From Oxytricha trifallax (taxonomy: Eukaryota > Ciliophora > Spirotrichea > Sporadotrichida > Oxytrichidae), in assembly GCA_000711775.1 (NCBI GenBank), contig ARYC01001305.1:1-64000 (forward strand): a stretch of DNA of 64,000 bases, in the 5' to 3' direction. Under the pieces are notes generated by a model, which did not search any database, had not been told where the DNA came from, and saw nothing but the letters and a program-made list of their open reading frames with translations. A program made the translations under genes and the position numbers. Below are positions 22,201-33,584 of this stretch, one piece after another. Position 1 is the first letter of the stretch; each line of letters begins with the position of its first letter.

Positions 22201-25200
22201 ATAAGAGCAGAAGCCGAGGATTTAAGTTTCTAAGAGTAAATAGAGCAAAACAAGAGTTAATAGGAATTAACAGAAGCACAACCCTTAGTAGAGGTACACT
22301 GATTGACTTTGGAATATCACACTCTTATCTAATTAAAATTTTATAAATAAATTAAATGCTATGGTAATTTACAGATTTATCTCAAGGAAAATGGAAATCA
22401 TATAAGTCAGCCTCAAACATCAGCTTTATTTCAATAATGTAGATATTTTATCTTTTTGTCTGTTTTAATAATAGTTAGCTTTCATAGGTAGTCTACTTTA
22501 CTGTAGTATAAATCTAACAAAAGTTAGTCATTTAAATTTTTAAATCCTTTGAATCTAAAATATTTTACAAAATTATTATAAAACACAGAATAAAATGCAA
22601 CTTATTTTAATTTTTAGCTTTGACATTATATGTCACTTAAGTTATAAATAATATTGCAAAGTAAATTTGAAAATTGGGCTAATCAAAAATAGTGGGAGTT
22701 GGAGGTGGCCAAATTTGAGATCTTGCCTTATTTATAAAAATTATAAATTAGCTGGATTTTGTTATTGCGGTACTATTTTATCTCATCTTTGGAACTAGCT
22801 TACTCCACTTTAATTGGATACCTCGAATCTTTAAATGATGCCTTAAATTATAATGCAGCAAACTAGCTTTAGAGATGAAATTAAATAGTATCGCAATAGT
22901 TAAGCCAGTTTTTAAATAAAAGTATAAGTTTTTTTCAAATAAGGAGGTTATTAAAATTAAATTCAATCGCAAATAAGTATATTTAAAGCTTGTTAATTAT
23001 GTTGATATAAATTTTAATTAATATATACATTGTATTATAATGTTAAATTTAATAAAGGATTACTAAAGATAATTGATATAGTACCAAATTTTAATGCCTG
23101 TTTGATTAATCTTAATAAATATAAAATTAATTTACTTAAATTCCTGATTTCTACTAATCAAAACCCCAAAACCCCTTAGTGAGGTTTATAAGTACTTTTA
23201 TTTGTAGGGTATAGTTGGGGTCTTATTGGGGTTAGTAGAGAAAATGTAAGTTTTATATGAGTTTAATAAGTAATTATAGAGTATTAATAGTCTTAAATCA
23301 AACAGATTTTATCTGCTTGTCTTTGTTATATCTCATGAATCTTGCTGTCTATGGAGGCTATAACATATCGTCTAAGGTTTATCTTGGATAAGCAGGTGCT
23401 CTTACTATTATCTTCTGTACAATAGTACTTATTTATTTGCAAACCTCATTCTACTTTTGATGCTTCTTTGCTAAGCTTATGGATTGTTTTTCATGCTTAG
23501 TGCCAAAGTAAGCCATACTTTCCAAAAATTGCACTCTAATATTATAGCAGCTACTGCCCATACATCCCATTAAATAGAACCATTCGTCAACTTTTCTCTT
23601 GTTGGGAAGTATCCAGGAGTGCCAAGTACCTTGCTAGAGTTACTATCTCTTATTTTATAGCTCTATTGAAATCTATGAATACTATTTCTAAAGAACAAGA
23701 GATTAAGCATTACATTTTCTGGCTTCAAATCTCTGTGAACATATCCTAGTTCATGAAGCTCATTTACACCCTTAGTCATTTCAGATAGTATTTCATTGAG
23801 ATAATTTGGGTATCTGTTATGATATAGGTATTCTCTTAGAGTAAATCAAATTTCTTTAGTCTAAACGCTATGAAACCAAAGCCACGAATAACTCCATCCA
23901 ACTTTAGTCAATTTTTGCAATTCCTTTTCTAAGCCTTTTTAAGCATGATATATTCATTGGCAAATTCATTCTGATACTACTCATTCTTAAGGAGGTAGCT
24001 GAAAGGATATATCTTGTATGTATATTCATCTACAACTTTTAGTTTTGCCTTGTTAGGGACGTCTATGTTTAAATAGTTTTCAATACAGCTGCCAATGTAG
24101 ATTGAATTTCGAGCAGGAATCTATATAGCTCTCTTTTGTAAACAGACGATGACTCCTCTATTAGCAGGTTAGTTTATCGATTCAAATTTTTTTTATCTCT
24201 TGAGTTACTCCTGCTGCTCTCTTTGAGATTCAATAGTATTTGATTTTCTCTTGGCTGGTACAATTTTTTAAGTCTATTAATCTTAAATCAAGAACTCACT
24301 TAGGTGATATTTTTGCAATGTGCTTCTTTACTTTGGCCGAGTGAATATAAGACATCATGCAAGTTGTGCATTAATACCTACCATCTACTTTATCATGCTT
24401 CATTTAAACTTTCATCTAACCAGAGTGTATCTCTTTAAAATGCCTCTTCAAGCTAGACTTATTAGAGAAAAGTTGTAAGATTCTTGACACTCGAAAATTT
24501 TTAAGTTTTCAGATGGAAACTGTTCTTTAATTTTTTCAACATCCTAATTTAATGTTTATATTTCAACATCTCTCAAATCTTTCATTTTTTATATTTCGAT
24601 TATAAATACTCCGACATCGAGTTCTAGAGCTCTAGACTCTGCCTCCATCTCAATATAGATGATTTCAGGAATTTTAGTTAAACCAAAGTTGATCTATAAT
24701 TAACCAGTTCCTAAACCAATTGCTTTACGATTTAAGTTAGCCGCCATGTTTAAATTCAAATTTAAATTTCTATTATAAAGCTAAAAAAGCTATTATAATT
24801 ATACTTACTCTAGTAGGAGCAACTATTGTGTAAATCATGGTTTGCTTTCAATTGTAAACAGTCACACTTCTTTTTAATTTATAAGTATAATTTTAATAAT
24901 TTCAGTCTTAATAACTTTGATTTTGGTACAAATTTTGAAATTCTAAGTTGGTACTTGTACCAATTAAGTTTTGAACTAGATTGGAACTATTCCATTAAAA
25001 CCTTCCTGGATTAAAACTAGAAACTAATTAAGTTTTGGTTCTATTAAATTGGTCCCAATTAAATTAAACGAATTTAGTAAAAGTACTAATCAAATTTAAA
25101 CTAATTTAGTACTAATTTAATGGAACTAAATTGATAAAAATGGAGCTCCATCTCTGAAGTTTGTTACAGCTTCTGCCAGCTATCTCCACGTATCTTTACC

Positions 25201-28200
25201 AGGTTGACCTCCTTTAAGATGAGCATATTTAATAAATCCCAATGATTTTTTTTAAGAATTAAGATAAGGGGGTTTGGAAATAAATCTAGAATTTAATTGT
25301 TATTGGCGTAAATTATTAAAATTGAGGCCAATTATTAAAACTATTGGCTCGAATAATTATCCCTATAAAATAAACCAATCAGTGTGTTTATATTTAATTT
25401 AAGACTAATTATATTTAATTCTGGCCAATAATAATTAAATTCTAGATTTATTTCCATAACCCCCTTATCTTAATTCTTAAAAAAATCATGGGGTTTTAGT
25501 AAGTTTTTAAAAAATAGGATCCAGAAGTCTATAAAGTATATTTTGAAATTCATTAAGATGAAGAGGAAAAAAGATGGAATCTCTCAATGATCAAATAAAG
25601 TGAATTGAGGCTCAAGAAATGATATCAAGATTCAGAAGCAAGGAAGATCTCTATTAATGCCTTACTTATCATGGTAAAAGTAATCTGATGTTAATTAACA
25701 TAATATGCAGTTTGTTTATTCCTTCCAACGATGAAAGGTACCAAGATTTTATTCTTATAAGTAATAATCTGCGAAGAGAAGTAAGCTTTTAAAAACTAGA
25801 TATTAATCTGATTGAAATACCAAACTACCCAGAGATATCTGTCACTAATCTATACGAGGATGCTATGAAAGATGAAGACTTGGTAGTTAACCTTCAAATA
25901 AAGAAACAACTTTCAAACAAGCTTCCAGAGAGGAGTTACTTCTTTGGTGGTCTATGTTACAATGAGAAAGTTATCTAAGAGAAATTATAGAAGAAGCTCA
26001 TAAGAAACGCTATTCTATTTCTACTGAGGATTAAAAGAAACAAGGAATACTAATAAACGAGAGCTGGCTTGCTGAGCTTAAGAAGCATCCTTATCTTTCT
26101 AGAAAGCTTTGACAAATAACTTTGTAGGGAAACCTGGAACTGGTATATATCTAATGAAGGAACATGCAAAAGTTCACAGAGAGAGAAAGTCTCAAACCAT
26201 TCATTCAGTTAGCAAAAGATTTTATAATGAGGTCTAAAAACCAGAATAAACGAACATAAATGCTGGTTCTGGTACAAAGAGAAGAAATATGGGTCCTAGT
26301 TAAGCACCAGAGGAAGAATAGAAAGAGAAACTGAATCCTTATATGAGTTCATTTGATATGTGAAATGATTCATTCATTTAAGTTTAACACTTATAAATAA
26401 ACATTCATTCACACTTTCTTTGCTAATATTATAGTCTAGTCTTTACTCACTCTCTTGCGACTACTCTGTATTAAGTCTACTGTATCGATTGGTAGATCAT
26501 GCATTAGGTGATACAGAGTAACTTCTTGTAGTTAATCTTAATCAAACACCAGTAGAACTCAATTCCATTAAATTGTGGGCTGTAAAGGAACGTTATAAAC
26601 ATAAGTTATCTTTAACTCTTCATAAGCTTTCTTAGACTCCTTTGTCTTATGAACTGAGAGGTTATCAACAAACAGGATTATCTCTTGATTGTTGTACTTA
26701 TCTCTTAGCTTATGTAGGAACTCTATATACTACTCTCGCTTAATAGAGCGAGGGTGAATAACATAACTCTCTAAACCTGAATCTTCACTTATACCAGCTA
26801 AAATTGCATGGGTGACTACCTTCACTTTTTAATCATAGACTTCTATATTATCATACTTCTTATACCAAGACTTATTAATAAAGGTGTTGAAGGTAAACAC
26901 AGCTTCATCAGCGTGTATGAACTTGATGTTATAAGTAATAGCTCTCTGCATTTAATCATATTTATAGTTTAAATTATTACTATAAAATGCCTCTGTTGAC
27001 TGTCTTAAAGGTAATACCATTTCTCCTATAAATATTAGAAATAGTCTATGGAGAGATGCGCATATCAGGTAACTAGCGATGAAACATCACAGCACGCTAG
27101 TCTAATGGAAAGTTTGCCCAATACTTTAAAGTTTTAGAGTGGCAGAGGTAGTCAATATGCAACTGAGAGAACTTTTATTTTCTTGCTGGATGAGCTTTAA
27201 TACCAGAATTGAAATGCTAAACTGCAAACAAGCAGTGATATCTCACAGTTGAAGCACTCTTACACAAAAGCTTTGCAATCGCACAAAATAAGCACAGGTT
27301 TGACTTAGTCTATGTTAATACTAGTACCATACCTAAGCTTAAGCAGTAATTCTAAATATTACTCATCATATATCGACCCTAAATTTCTCTAATTTCTATT
27401 TCTCATTTTGCAATTTTACCTAATTTTTCTACTAACCCCAATAAGACCTCAACTCTACCCTACAAATCAAAGCATTTATAAACCTCACTAAGGGGTTTTG
27501 GGGTTTTTATTAGTTCATCTTGATTTTGGCTCGTGACTTCTTTTGCAATCATGAGTTTCAGATGAGCCATCATTTCCAAAAATAATGATCAGCTAATTAA
27601 GATGATGGAACTGAATTCAGGAATAAATACTACTGCTGAAGAGTAGGGTGAGTATTTTGCGATTTAGAGATGAGAGAGAGAGTGACTAGCCTTAATGCAG
27701 ATATCCATCATATCATAGAGGATATTAATTCATAGCAAAAGTGGAAAGATTCTGAATCAAAAATCACTAGTAAAAAAAGCCTATCACCCTTGAGATTGAA
27801 AAGAATTTTAGTCAAAATCTCTTCAGAAATTAGAATTTACTTCTCAAGTTGATCAATTAACTGTACTTCCATCGCCCTCTAATACCCTTTAACATAATCA
27901 GCAGTAACCTTAAATGCAAGAAAGCAGCGTAATCGTGAAGCACAAGTGCTTCCATAACAATGATATCGATTCTGAGAATGACTAATTCAAATATCAGAAA
28001 TCATTTTTAAAAATTCCTGTGTTAAGAGAATTAAACTCATTTGCAAAAACTTAAATGATTAATCAGATGTTGTTGAAATTATAAACAAGAGTATTTATAT
28101 TAATATATATTTTGCATCATTTTATCATGTACTTTTATTTATTAAAATAACAAGCATAATATCGTCCTTTTTGGCATACTTTTAATTGCCATTTTTTATT

Positions 28201-28520
28201 TTCATTAGATTTCTTTTAATTAATTTCCCTAATTTATTAATACATTAGATATATTATGATTATCTCTAATACAATATTTCTAAATATAGATCCTTCTAGA
28301 AGAGATGATATTGAATCATTCATTATACTTTATTTTTATGATTTTGGGGCATATTATATAATTTAAATTTGGATAGTGTATGTAATCTTGAATGTAATTA
28401 ACGGAAAGCCATCATGGGTCAAGTACCCTGAATCAATGAGAAAAGTAGAGTTAATCAGCTACCTTAAATAACTAAGGCTTCTCAAATCTATCAATGATTA
28501 TGGTCCAATCATTTTATATT
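19203..28520 (+). CDS. CK1-like protein kinase gene in about eleven MDS/exon blocks, interrupted by MITEs and TBE-B
   Basis: Blocks in order on the plus strand follow the kinase fold. 19203-19340 is an N-terminal segment. 19393-19509 holds GRRYKVIKLLSQNTFGTVYL (P-loop region) and FIAKL with the ATP-binding Lys. 20045-20085 reads LNAPHFKFSKVYNLEHK. 20932-21165 reads KGKSGFPQLHDTFYIGEDE and hinge IVAFYLGTDLRQI. 21815-21865 reads VLHNLGYVH and 21925-21960 reads DLKPDN, so the catalytic loop is split. 22025-22110 is an acidic insert. 22195-22330 holds RGTLIDFGISHSYL (DFG). 22380-22460 reads ENGNHISQPQT. Beyond TBE-B, 28289-28340 reads DPSRRDDIESFI, a CK1 signature, and 28370-28520 reads INGKPSWVKYPESMRKVEL. 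Start and C-terminus are not fixed. The CK1-family call rests on SRRDD and the LGxDL hinge. Confidence 0.82.
19575..19949. mobile_element. Degenerate palindromic element related to the 1.45-kb hairpin
   Basis: Left end TTGTTCAAAACGAGACACCC with C-rich tract down to CCCCATTTCATATAAAATAT; right half has the inverse (ATGAAATATTTTATGGGGTGG ... GAAGTGTTTGGTTAGAA). It has the same order of features as 45001-46452 (TTGTTC, GAGAC, C-runs, CCCATTTCATAT). It lies between two kinase MDSs, in an IES or intron. No ORF. Confidence 0.65.
21170..21810. other. AT-rich IES/intron DNA within the kinase gene
   Basis: No coding seen between the hinge block and the GYVH block. A short (GT)n run lies near 21742-21752. 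Confidence 0.5.
22625..22985. mobile_element. Degenerate copy of the GCTGGA/GGTACT palindromic MITE family
   Basis: Contains an inverted pair: ATTAGCTGG..ATTGCGGTACTATTTTATCTC on the left and its inverse (GATGAAATTAAATAGTATCG..GCCAG) on the right, around a short centre. The same core words occur in the copies at 59127-59553 and 60500-60915. It lies between kinase MDSs. Confidence 0.6.
23298..24747 (-). pseudogene. TBE-B zinc-finger/kinase ORF, frameshifted
   Basis: Aligns along its length with the intact ORF of TBE-A (start context CCGCCATGTTTAAATTC, stop TGA at 23300-23298), but 1450 nt is not a multiple of three and several small indels break it. The zinc-finger and HRD-loop regions are still recognisable. 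Confidence 0.85.
25235..25496. mobile_element. 262-bp MITE, copy 2, nested in TBE-B
   Basis: Begins AATCCCAATG, ends CATGGGGTTT, with inverted arms of about 60 bp (GATTTTTTTTAAGAATTAAG.. on both sides). TA duplicated at 25233-25234 and 25497-25498. The undisturbed site is visible in TBE-A (TTTAATAGTAAG near 14941-14952), which proves the boundaries. Confidence 0.93.
25574..26363 (+). pseudogene. TBE-B 22-kDa-type ORF, broken
   Basis: Starts MESLNDQIK like TBE-A, but the next codon, Arg (AGG) in TBE-A, is TGA here. Further substitutions and indels follow; the C-terminal GTKRRNMGPS and TGA at 26361-26363 remain. The small intron (GTAAAAGTAA..ATGCAG) is recognisable. Confidence 0.85.
26370..27420 (-). 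pseudogene. TBE-B transposase (42-kDa type), broken
   Basis: Homologous to 15820-16900. Shows YDEQYLELLLKLRYGTSIN near the start, the VDNLSVH and NGIEFYW regions, and VLNLNE then TGA at 26372-26370. A deletion near 26985 and several indels disrupt the frame. Confidence 0.85.
27562..28085 (+). CDS. Coding block starting with Met, hypothetical, between kinase MDSs
   Basis: ATG at 27562 (MSHHFQK, then after a one-base shift NDQLIKMMELNSGINTTAEE). A GTGAGTATTT donor follows near 27649. Coding resumes NADIHHIIEDINSQQKWKDS and, one base out of frame, QVDQLTVLPSPSNTLQ up to SFLKIPVLRELNSFAKTQ. Q/S-rich, no domain recognised. It begins 54 bp after TBE-B and ends before the SRRDD kinase block, so it may be the start of another gene, or a displaced (scrambled) MDS of the kinase gene. 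Confidence 0.5.
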
Positions 28521-28829
28521 TAATATCTTCTAATTACTCTTCATGAATTTGTAATAATTGCAAATTGTTATTAAATATTTATATAATTTCATTCCATTTA
28601 AATAATTATTCAAAAAATTAATATATTATCTCGAATATACTTCATAACTTTACTTACCATATCAGACTTTTAATTTCTTCAAAATTTAGAATGTTTTAAA
28701 TATTTAACATATAAAAACACTTTAATTTTATAATTTTTAATAAACATTATTATAAATGCATATTGGAAATCTACTAGAAAGTGAGAAAATTACAATTTTC
28801 AGAAATACCTCAATATGAAGAATCATGAT

Positions 28830-29110
28830 GCTTTTTAAATAAAATAAAGTGAATTAGAAAATGAATTTAGAATAATAACAATAGTAATTGTAGTAATAGT
28901 AATAGTAAATCTAACAAAAAAACGTTTCATCTTCATCTTCCTCCTCATCTTCACTGTCATCATCGAAAATCTTAAATTGTTTGCCCTTCTTTGTGTGACT
29001 TCTTGAAGTTCCTCTTCGTTGACGCCTTCAGTCTTGCCAGGTGCAACCCCTGTAAAAATAAAATTTTAGATATGTTTTTTGTAACTTACATTAATGTTGA
29101 ATGACACAGA
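28830..29110 (-). CDS. Small minus-strand coding block with acidic tail
   Basis: Minus strand: ATG (MSDQSALCHSTL) at about 29110, a GTAAGTTACA..TTTTTACAG intron, then a basic to acidic segment HTKKGKQFKIFDDDSEDEEE. The frames across the junction are not settled. It is opposite to the surrounding plus-strand blocks. It is a small gene, or an inverted MDS. No family recognised. Confidence 0.4.
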
Positions 29111-29317
29111 GCACTCTGATCAGACATTTTTTAAATTGTTTATTTCTATATTTTATTATTAATTACAATTCACTTTATTCAAAAAATATCGTAAATATAT
29201 TAATTTTATCCAATAAGAAATTTAAAATTAAAGTTGCCATACAGTTCCAATAGATTAATAAACCCATTTTACATTAATGTTAAGTATTTGAATATTGCTA
29301 TTAAAATTAATTTGTTA

Positions 29318-31495
29318 GATTAGGAGACAAATGATTCAATAGAGCCTAAGGACTCTCAAAAATCATAGAAGAAAAAGCTATTCAAAGAAAATAAGATTTT
29401 AATCATTAAATTGATTTTATTTGTAAAGCTCTAAAACGAGCAAGATCATAAACTATAAAATACTAACAAAATTTAGAATAATTTAGATCCTGCTAGACTT
29501 TTAATTATAATTATAAGTAGAATTTAATTAAATAAATATGAATTAGCTTTGAGCGACTTCTTTCTTATATATTTAAGCACTCTTGCTATATTTAAAATTA
29601 ATAAAACACTATAAAATTATTAAAAAAAGAGAGAAATACTTCAAAATCTCAAAATTTAAAATCTTGCCTCTTAAATCTTTCTTTAAATTTAGTAACAAAA
29701 TTTCCTTAATAAGTAAGATATCTATATTCAATATTCTAGTTTATAAGTTTTCTTGTCCAAAATAAAATTAATCAGGAATGAAAATGATAATATAAGTGAG
29801 TAATTCATTTATTTATATAAAACCCAAAATTTTGGCTTTAAATAATTTGAGTAACCTAGATAATGATTAGGCTGGCAAGTTTAATAATGCAGTAGGGGTG
29901 ATTCTTTAATAGTAATAATCTTAGAATCACTAGGTATCTATAAAAATAACCAAAGATACGCTATATTAATTGAGAATTTCTTAGTTACAAAGCAATGGTA
30001 GGTAAATATCAAAGTCTAAAAAAACATCTCATACTAGAGAATAAAATATGTTAGTTTGCTTTTTAAGAGTTTTTATGGTTAGTACTTTTAATTTAAAAAA
30101 ACTCGAAATAATTTTTTAGATCTTATTGTATTACTAAGAATAAAAGTCTAACGGAAAATAATATTCAAACTAAGAGATTTAACCAACATTAGTAATGACT
30201 AAGGAGTAGCTATACTAATACTAGACAAGTTAGTAAAGTCTATATCTAAAAATTCAGAACTAGACCTCATATCATATGGGAATATGTTTTTTAATTTAAT
30301 ATTTTTTATCTATATTTATATATATATTTCTCTTTTTATCTTTAACAATGAATACTAATGAAGTTTCTAATACTAATTTGAATTAATTTTAGGTTTAATT
30401 CTTCTAAAGTTTAAACATTATTACCTATAAATCATAAGTAATCTCAATCTATTACAATAAAATAATTGAATTTCTAAAATTCTGAAAATAATTAAGGCTA
30501 GAACAAAAGAAATATTAATGAAAATTCTGTATATTAGAGCGACAAAAGTATAAAAATTTATAAATTGCGATTTTAATACTTTAAAAACAGTTTGCGAGTT
30601 TAATAAAATTTTAAATTGATCAAACTTATTTAAAGTTTGAGTCATTAACCGAAGAACTAATAATTACTAAAAGCATAATAAAACTGTCTCCATCCTCCGA
30701 TATCGCCATAAATAAGTAACTAAAATAAAAAATAATCACTTAAAAATCAAGATCTTTTGGAAGACATCTCAAACGAAAGTTTTATAGAGGATGAGGAAAT
30801 GAATTAAGTCCCAATGAAAAATGGAGGTTCTGAATTTTTCACCAAAATAAATGCGGCTCTTGGAAGTGGTGCTTCAATAAAGAAATTATTACAACCCTAT
30901 TTATATTATTTCGAGAATTATTGCCTTTGAAAATAACATCTTCAGAATAAAAAAGGCAAAAAAGAAAAGTAAATCTTAAAGAATAATAATTGATAAAAAT
31001 ATAATGAATATTTTTGGTTTTGATATTGTGAACTAAGTTAATAGCAGCGTGTTTAAGGAAAATAATATAAAAGCTAAGAACAACAATTAGGTAAATCTTT
31101 ATATTTTATTAATTTTAAATGATTAAAAGTATTTATACTTTAAAGCATTTTAATTTTCTAAGAAGAGTAGTGTCAGTGACAAGATAGCAAAAATTAATAA
31201 CTACCAAAATTAATTTTCAAATTTAAGGCCTTCAGATCCGTCTTTTATCATCAGAAATCAAGCTAGGAATTTATCTGATGATTTTAATTTACATATATTT
31301 GAATATATATTGTAATATTTAAAATAATTGAATGTTAATTTATTATGAGATTTTGCAAAGTCTGAAGAACTCAATTAGCTGCTGAAGTACCATTGCCCAA
31401 ACGTTGAAGACTTTGAAGCATAAGTATATAAATAAAACATTGATATTAGTTTGGAAAATGTTAGTTTCTTCAATATGAAGAAAAGCACCAGCAAT
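29318..31495 (+). CDS. Scattered plus-strand coding blocks upstream of TBE-C
   Basis: Blocks readable in the ciliate code: 29318-29400 (NDSIEPKDSQKSQKKKLFKE), 29925-30050 (QSNGRQISKSKKTSHTRE), possibly 30190-30290, 30690-30910 (LLEDISNESFIEDEEMNQVP, then KINAALGSGASIKKLLQPYL), 31045-31100, 31165-31290 (LRPSDPSFIIRNQARNLSDD) and 31350-31495 (EELNQLLKYHCPNVEDFEAQ, ending KKSTSN at TBE-C). AT-rich IES DNA separates them. It could be the C-terminal tail of the CK1-like kinase just upstream or a separate gene. No domain recognised. Confidence 0.55.
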
Positions 31496-31632
31496 AAAAA
31501 CCCTAAAACCCCTTCATAGTTTGATTGAGTTTTTGATTGATATAAGTGAGCAATTAACGCATGCTTTATTAGGGTTTTAATAAGGCTTATGTATGGGGAT
31601 AGGGTTTAAATATATATAATTAAAGAGTATTT

Positions 31633-32677
31633 ATGCGAAGTTTGGGGTCAGTTTATGACAGTGAGTATATAGATTATTATTTAAGTTGAGATATGGTGCG
31701 ATAAATATAGTGATGAAATCAAACCTATTCTTGACTGCACATCAATTGCAAGATTGCTTCACAAATCTCCTGCTACTGTTAGGTCTCATTGTCTTTTAGC
31801 ATTAAATATAAAGAGACAGTAACTAAATTCTAAGCCTAAGAGACCATTAAAATTTAAGCAGTATCATATCGACTATCTTATTCATGATAAGACTCTGAAA
31901 TACTGGGCCCATTTCTATCTAGCTTAAAGGGCTGTAAAGTTTCATCGCCAATTCCCTGAGCTTAATATCTCTGCTTAATTTATAGCTAAAATATATAAAA
32001 AGAATGGAATATATTAAAAGAAAGTTAATAGCATTAAGAGAGTGATTGACTTTAATGTTCCATTTTATAAGAATAATGTAAATTACATATATGATTAAAT
32101 GCAGAGTGCTTAAGGCATGGTATTAAGTTCATCCACGCTGATGAAGCTGTATTTAATTTCAATACTTCTATATCAAAGTATTGGTACAAGAAGTACAGCA
32201 ACATCGAAGTTTATGATTAAAAAATTAAGATTCAAACTCAAGCTATTCTTGAGGAATAAGTGAAGACAATGGCTAGAGACGTTTGTTATTTATCCTTGCT
32301 CAATTAAGACTGAACAGTGCATAAAGTTCTTACAATAGCTGAGAGATAAGTATGCTGAATAAGAAATTATTCTGTTTGTAGATAACTTATCAGTTCACAA
32401 AACAAAAGACTCAAGGAAAGAATATGAAAGAATAAACATAACACCTGTATTCAATGTTCCTTACAGTCCTCAATTCAATGGAATTGAGCTATATTGGGGT
32501 CAGCTAAAAGGCCATTAAAAGAAACTTCTACTCTATCATTTGATGCAAGACTTAAAGATAGAAAAAGGAGATTTTAAAAAGAGTGCTGCTAAGAGAGTCA
32601 GCGATGAGAAAGCTAAAGTATGCGCAAGAGAGGGGAGATTATGTGTTTATAATTAAGTTTTAGATTTAAACGAATGA
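31633..32677 (+). pseudogene. TBE-C transposase (42-kDa type)
   Basis: Starts MRSLGSVYDSEYIDYYLS, then breaks frame; KYWAHFYLAQRAVKFHRQFP and QFIAKIYKKNGI are clear. The first catalytic segment (IHADEAVF equivalent near 32140), LFVDNLSVHKTKD with the second Asp, and QFNGIEL with Glu follow in changing frames. Ends VLDLNE TGA at 32675-32677. Several frame breaks, so inactive as written. Confidence 0.85.
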
Positions 32678-32683
32678 ATAACT

Positions 32684-33464
32684 TCACATTTTAAAGGAGC
32701 CTTTAAATAGATTTGGCTTCTTTTTTTATTCTTCTTCTTATGGTTTGCAGATCCCATGTTTCGTTTCTTAGAACCAGCTCTTGCATCTATGCTCATTTCA
32801 TCTAGTTTCTATACATCTTTGAAGAGTCTTTTACTCAATTCATGTTTTTACTTGAGACTTTCTCTCTCTTTTCAATTTGCTTCGCTATTTCATCAAATAT
32901 ATAGCAGTGCCAGTATTTTCTATATAATTAGAAGTCTAAACTTACTTGAGATAAATGGGTGCTTCTACAATTCTTATAGCCACATGTCGCTGATTAATTC
33001 CCTGCTCTTCTTTTTCTTCAGGAGAGATGCTATTGCATTTCTTGTGATATTCTTAAATTACTTTATTTAAGTATTCAGGTTTCAATGTTCCAAGAACACC
33101 AAAGAAGAAGTTTCTCACTGGTAACTTATAGGAGAGCTTTATTTTTGAAGGAAGGTAGAGAGCAACATCTGGATCATTCATAGCATCATCATAAACATTT
33201 GTCATTGAGATTTCTGGGTAGTTAGGAATCTCTATCATCTTAATTTCATTTGTCTTAAAAGCTGTTTTATTTTCGCTAAGTAGTGCTTTTAAGAATGAGA
33301 TTATTTTGTTCCATCCTGAGTTGGAAAGAATAATCCAACTCAGATTAATAATTTAGTTTAGAGTAGAAGCTTACCTTGCTAAATAAAGTATCTATATAGG
33401 TCTTTTTTACTTCGAAATTTTCTAATTAATTCTTGAGATTATATTCACTCATTGCATCATTCAT
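32684..33464 (-). pseudogene. TBE-C 22-kDa-type ORF, frameshifted
   Basis: ATG at 33464 (MNDAMSEYNLKN); after a shift KFRSKKDLYRYF; the conserved intron GTAAGCTTCT..CTGAG; then VGLFFPTQDG, IEIPNYPEISMTNVYDDAMN, FFFGVLGTLKPEYLNKV and the tail KKKPNLFKGSFKM with TGA at 32686-32684. At least three one-base shifts. Confidence 0.83.
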
Positions 33465-33551
33465 AGACTCCAACTTGCTTCCAATTTTTATAATTGTTTA
33501 TGAAATTTAAAATTATGGATATCCATTCTAAGCTTACTAAAATCTTAGTAA

Positions 33552-33582
33552 TAAATAATAATAATAATAATAATAATAATTT
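33552..33582. repeat. (AAT)n microsatellite
   Basis: About nine tandem AAT/ATA units just downstream of the TBE-C fourth ORF stop. Confidence 0.9.
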
Positions 33583-33584
33583 GA

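Larger units (their letters stand above)
23159..27508. mobile_element. TBE-B, degenerate telomere-bearing element, 4350 bp
   Basis: Left end CAAAACCCCAAAACCCC at 23159; right end GGGGTTTTGGGGTTTTT at 27492-27508. Same orientation and gene order as TBE-A. A nested 262-bp MITE (25235-25496) accounts for the extra length. All three ORFs are broken. The 3-bp flanks are AAT (23156-23158) and ATT (27509-27511), so the duplication is imperfect or one end has mutated. Confidence 0.94.

Noticed and set aside
27509..27511. Clean ANT target duplication for TBE-B
   Set aside because: The flanks are AAT on the left and ATT on the right, so an exact duplication cannot be claimed.
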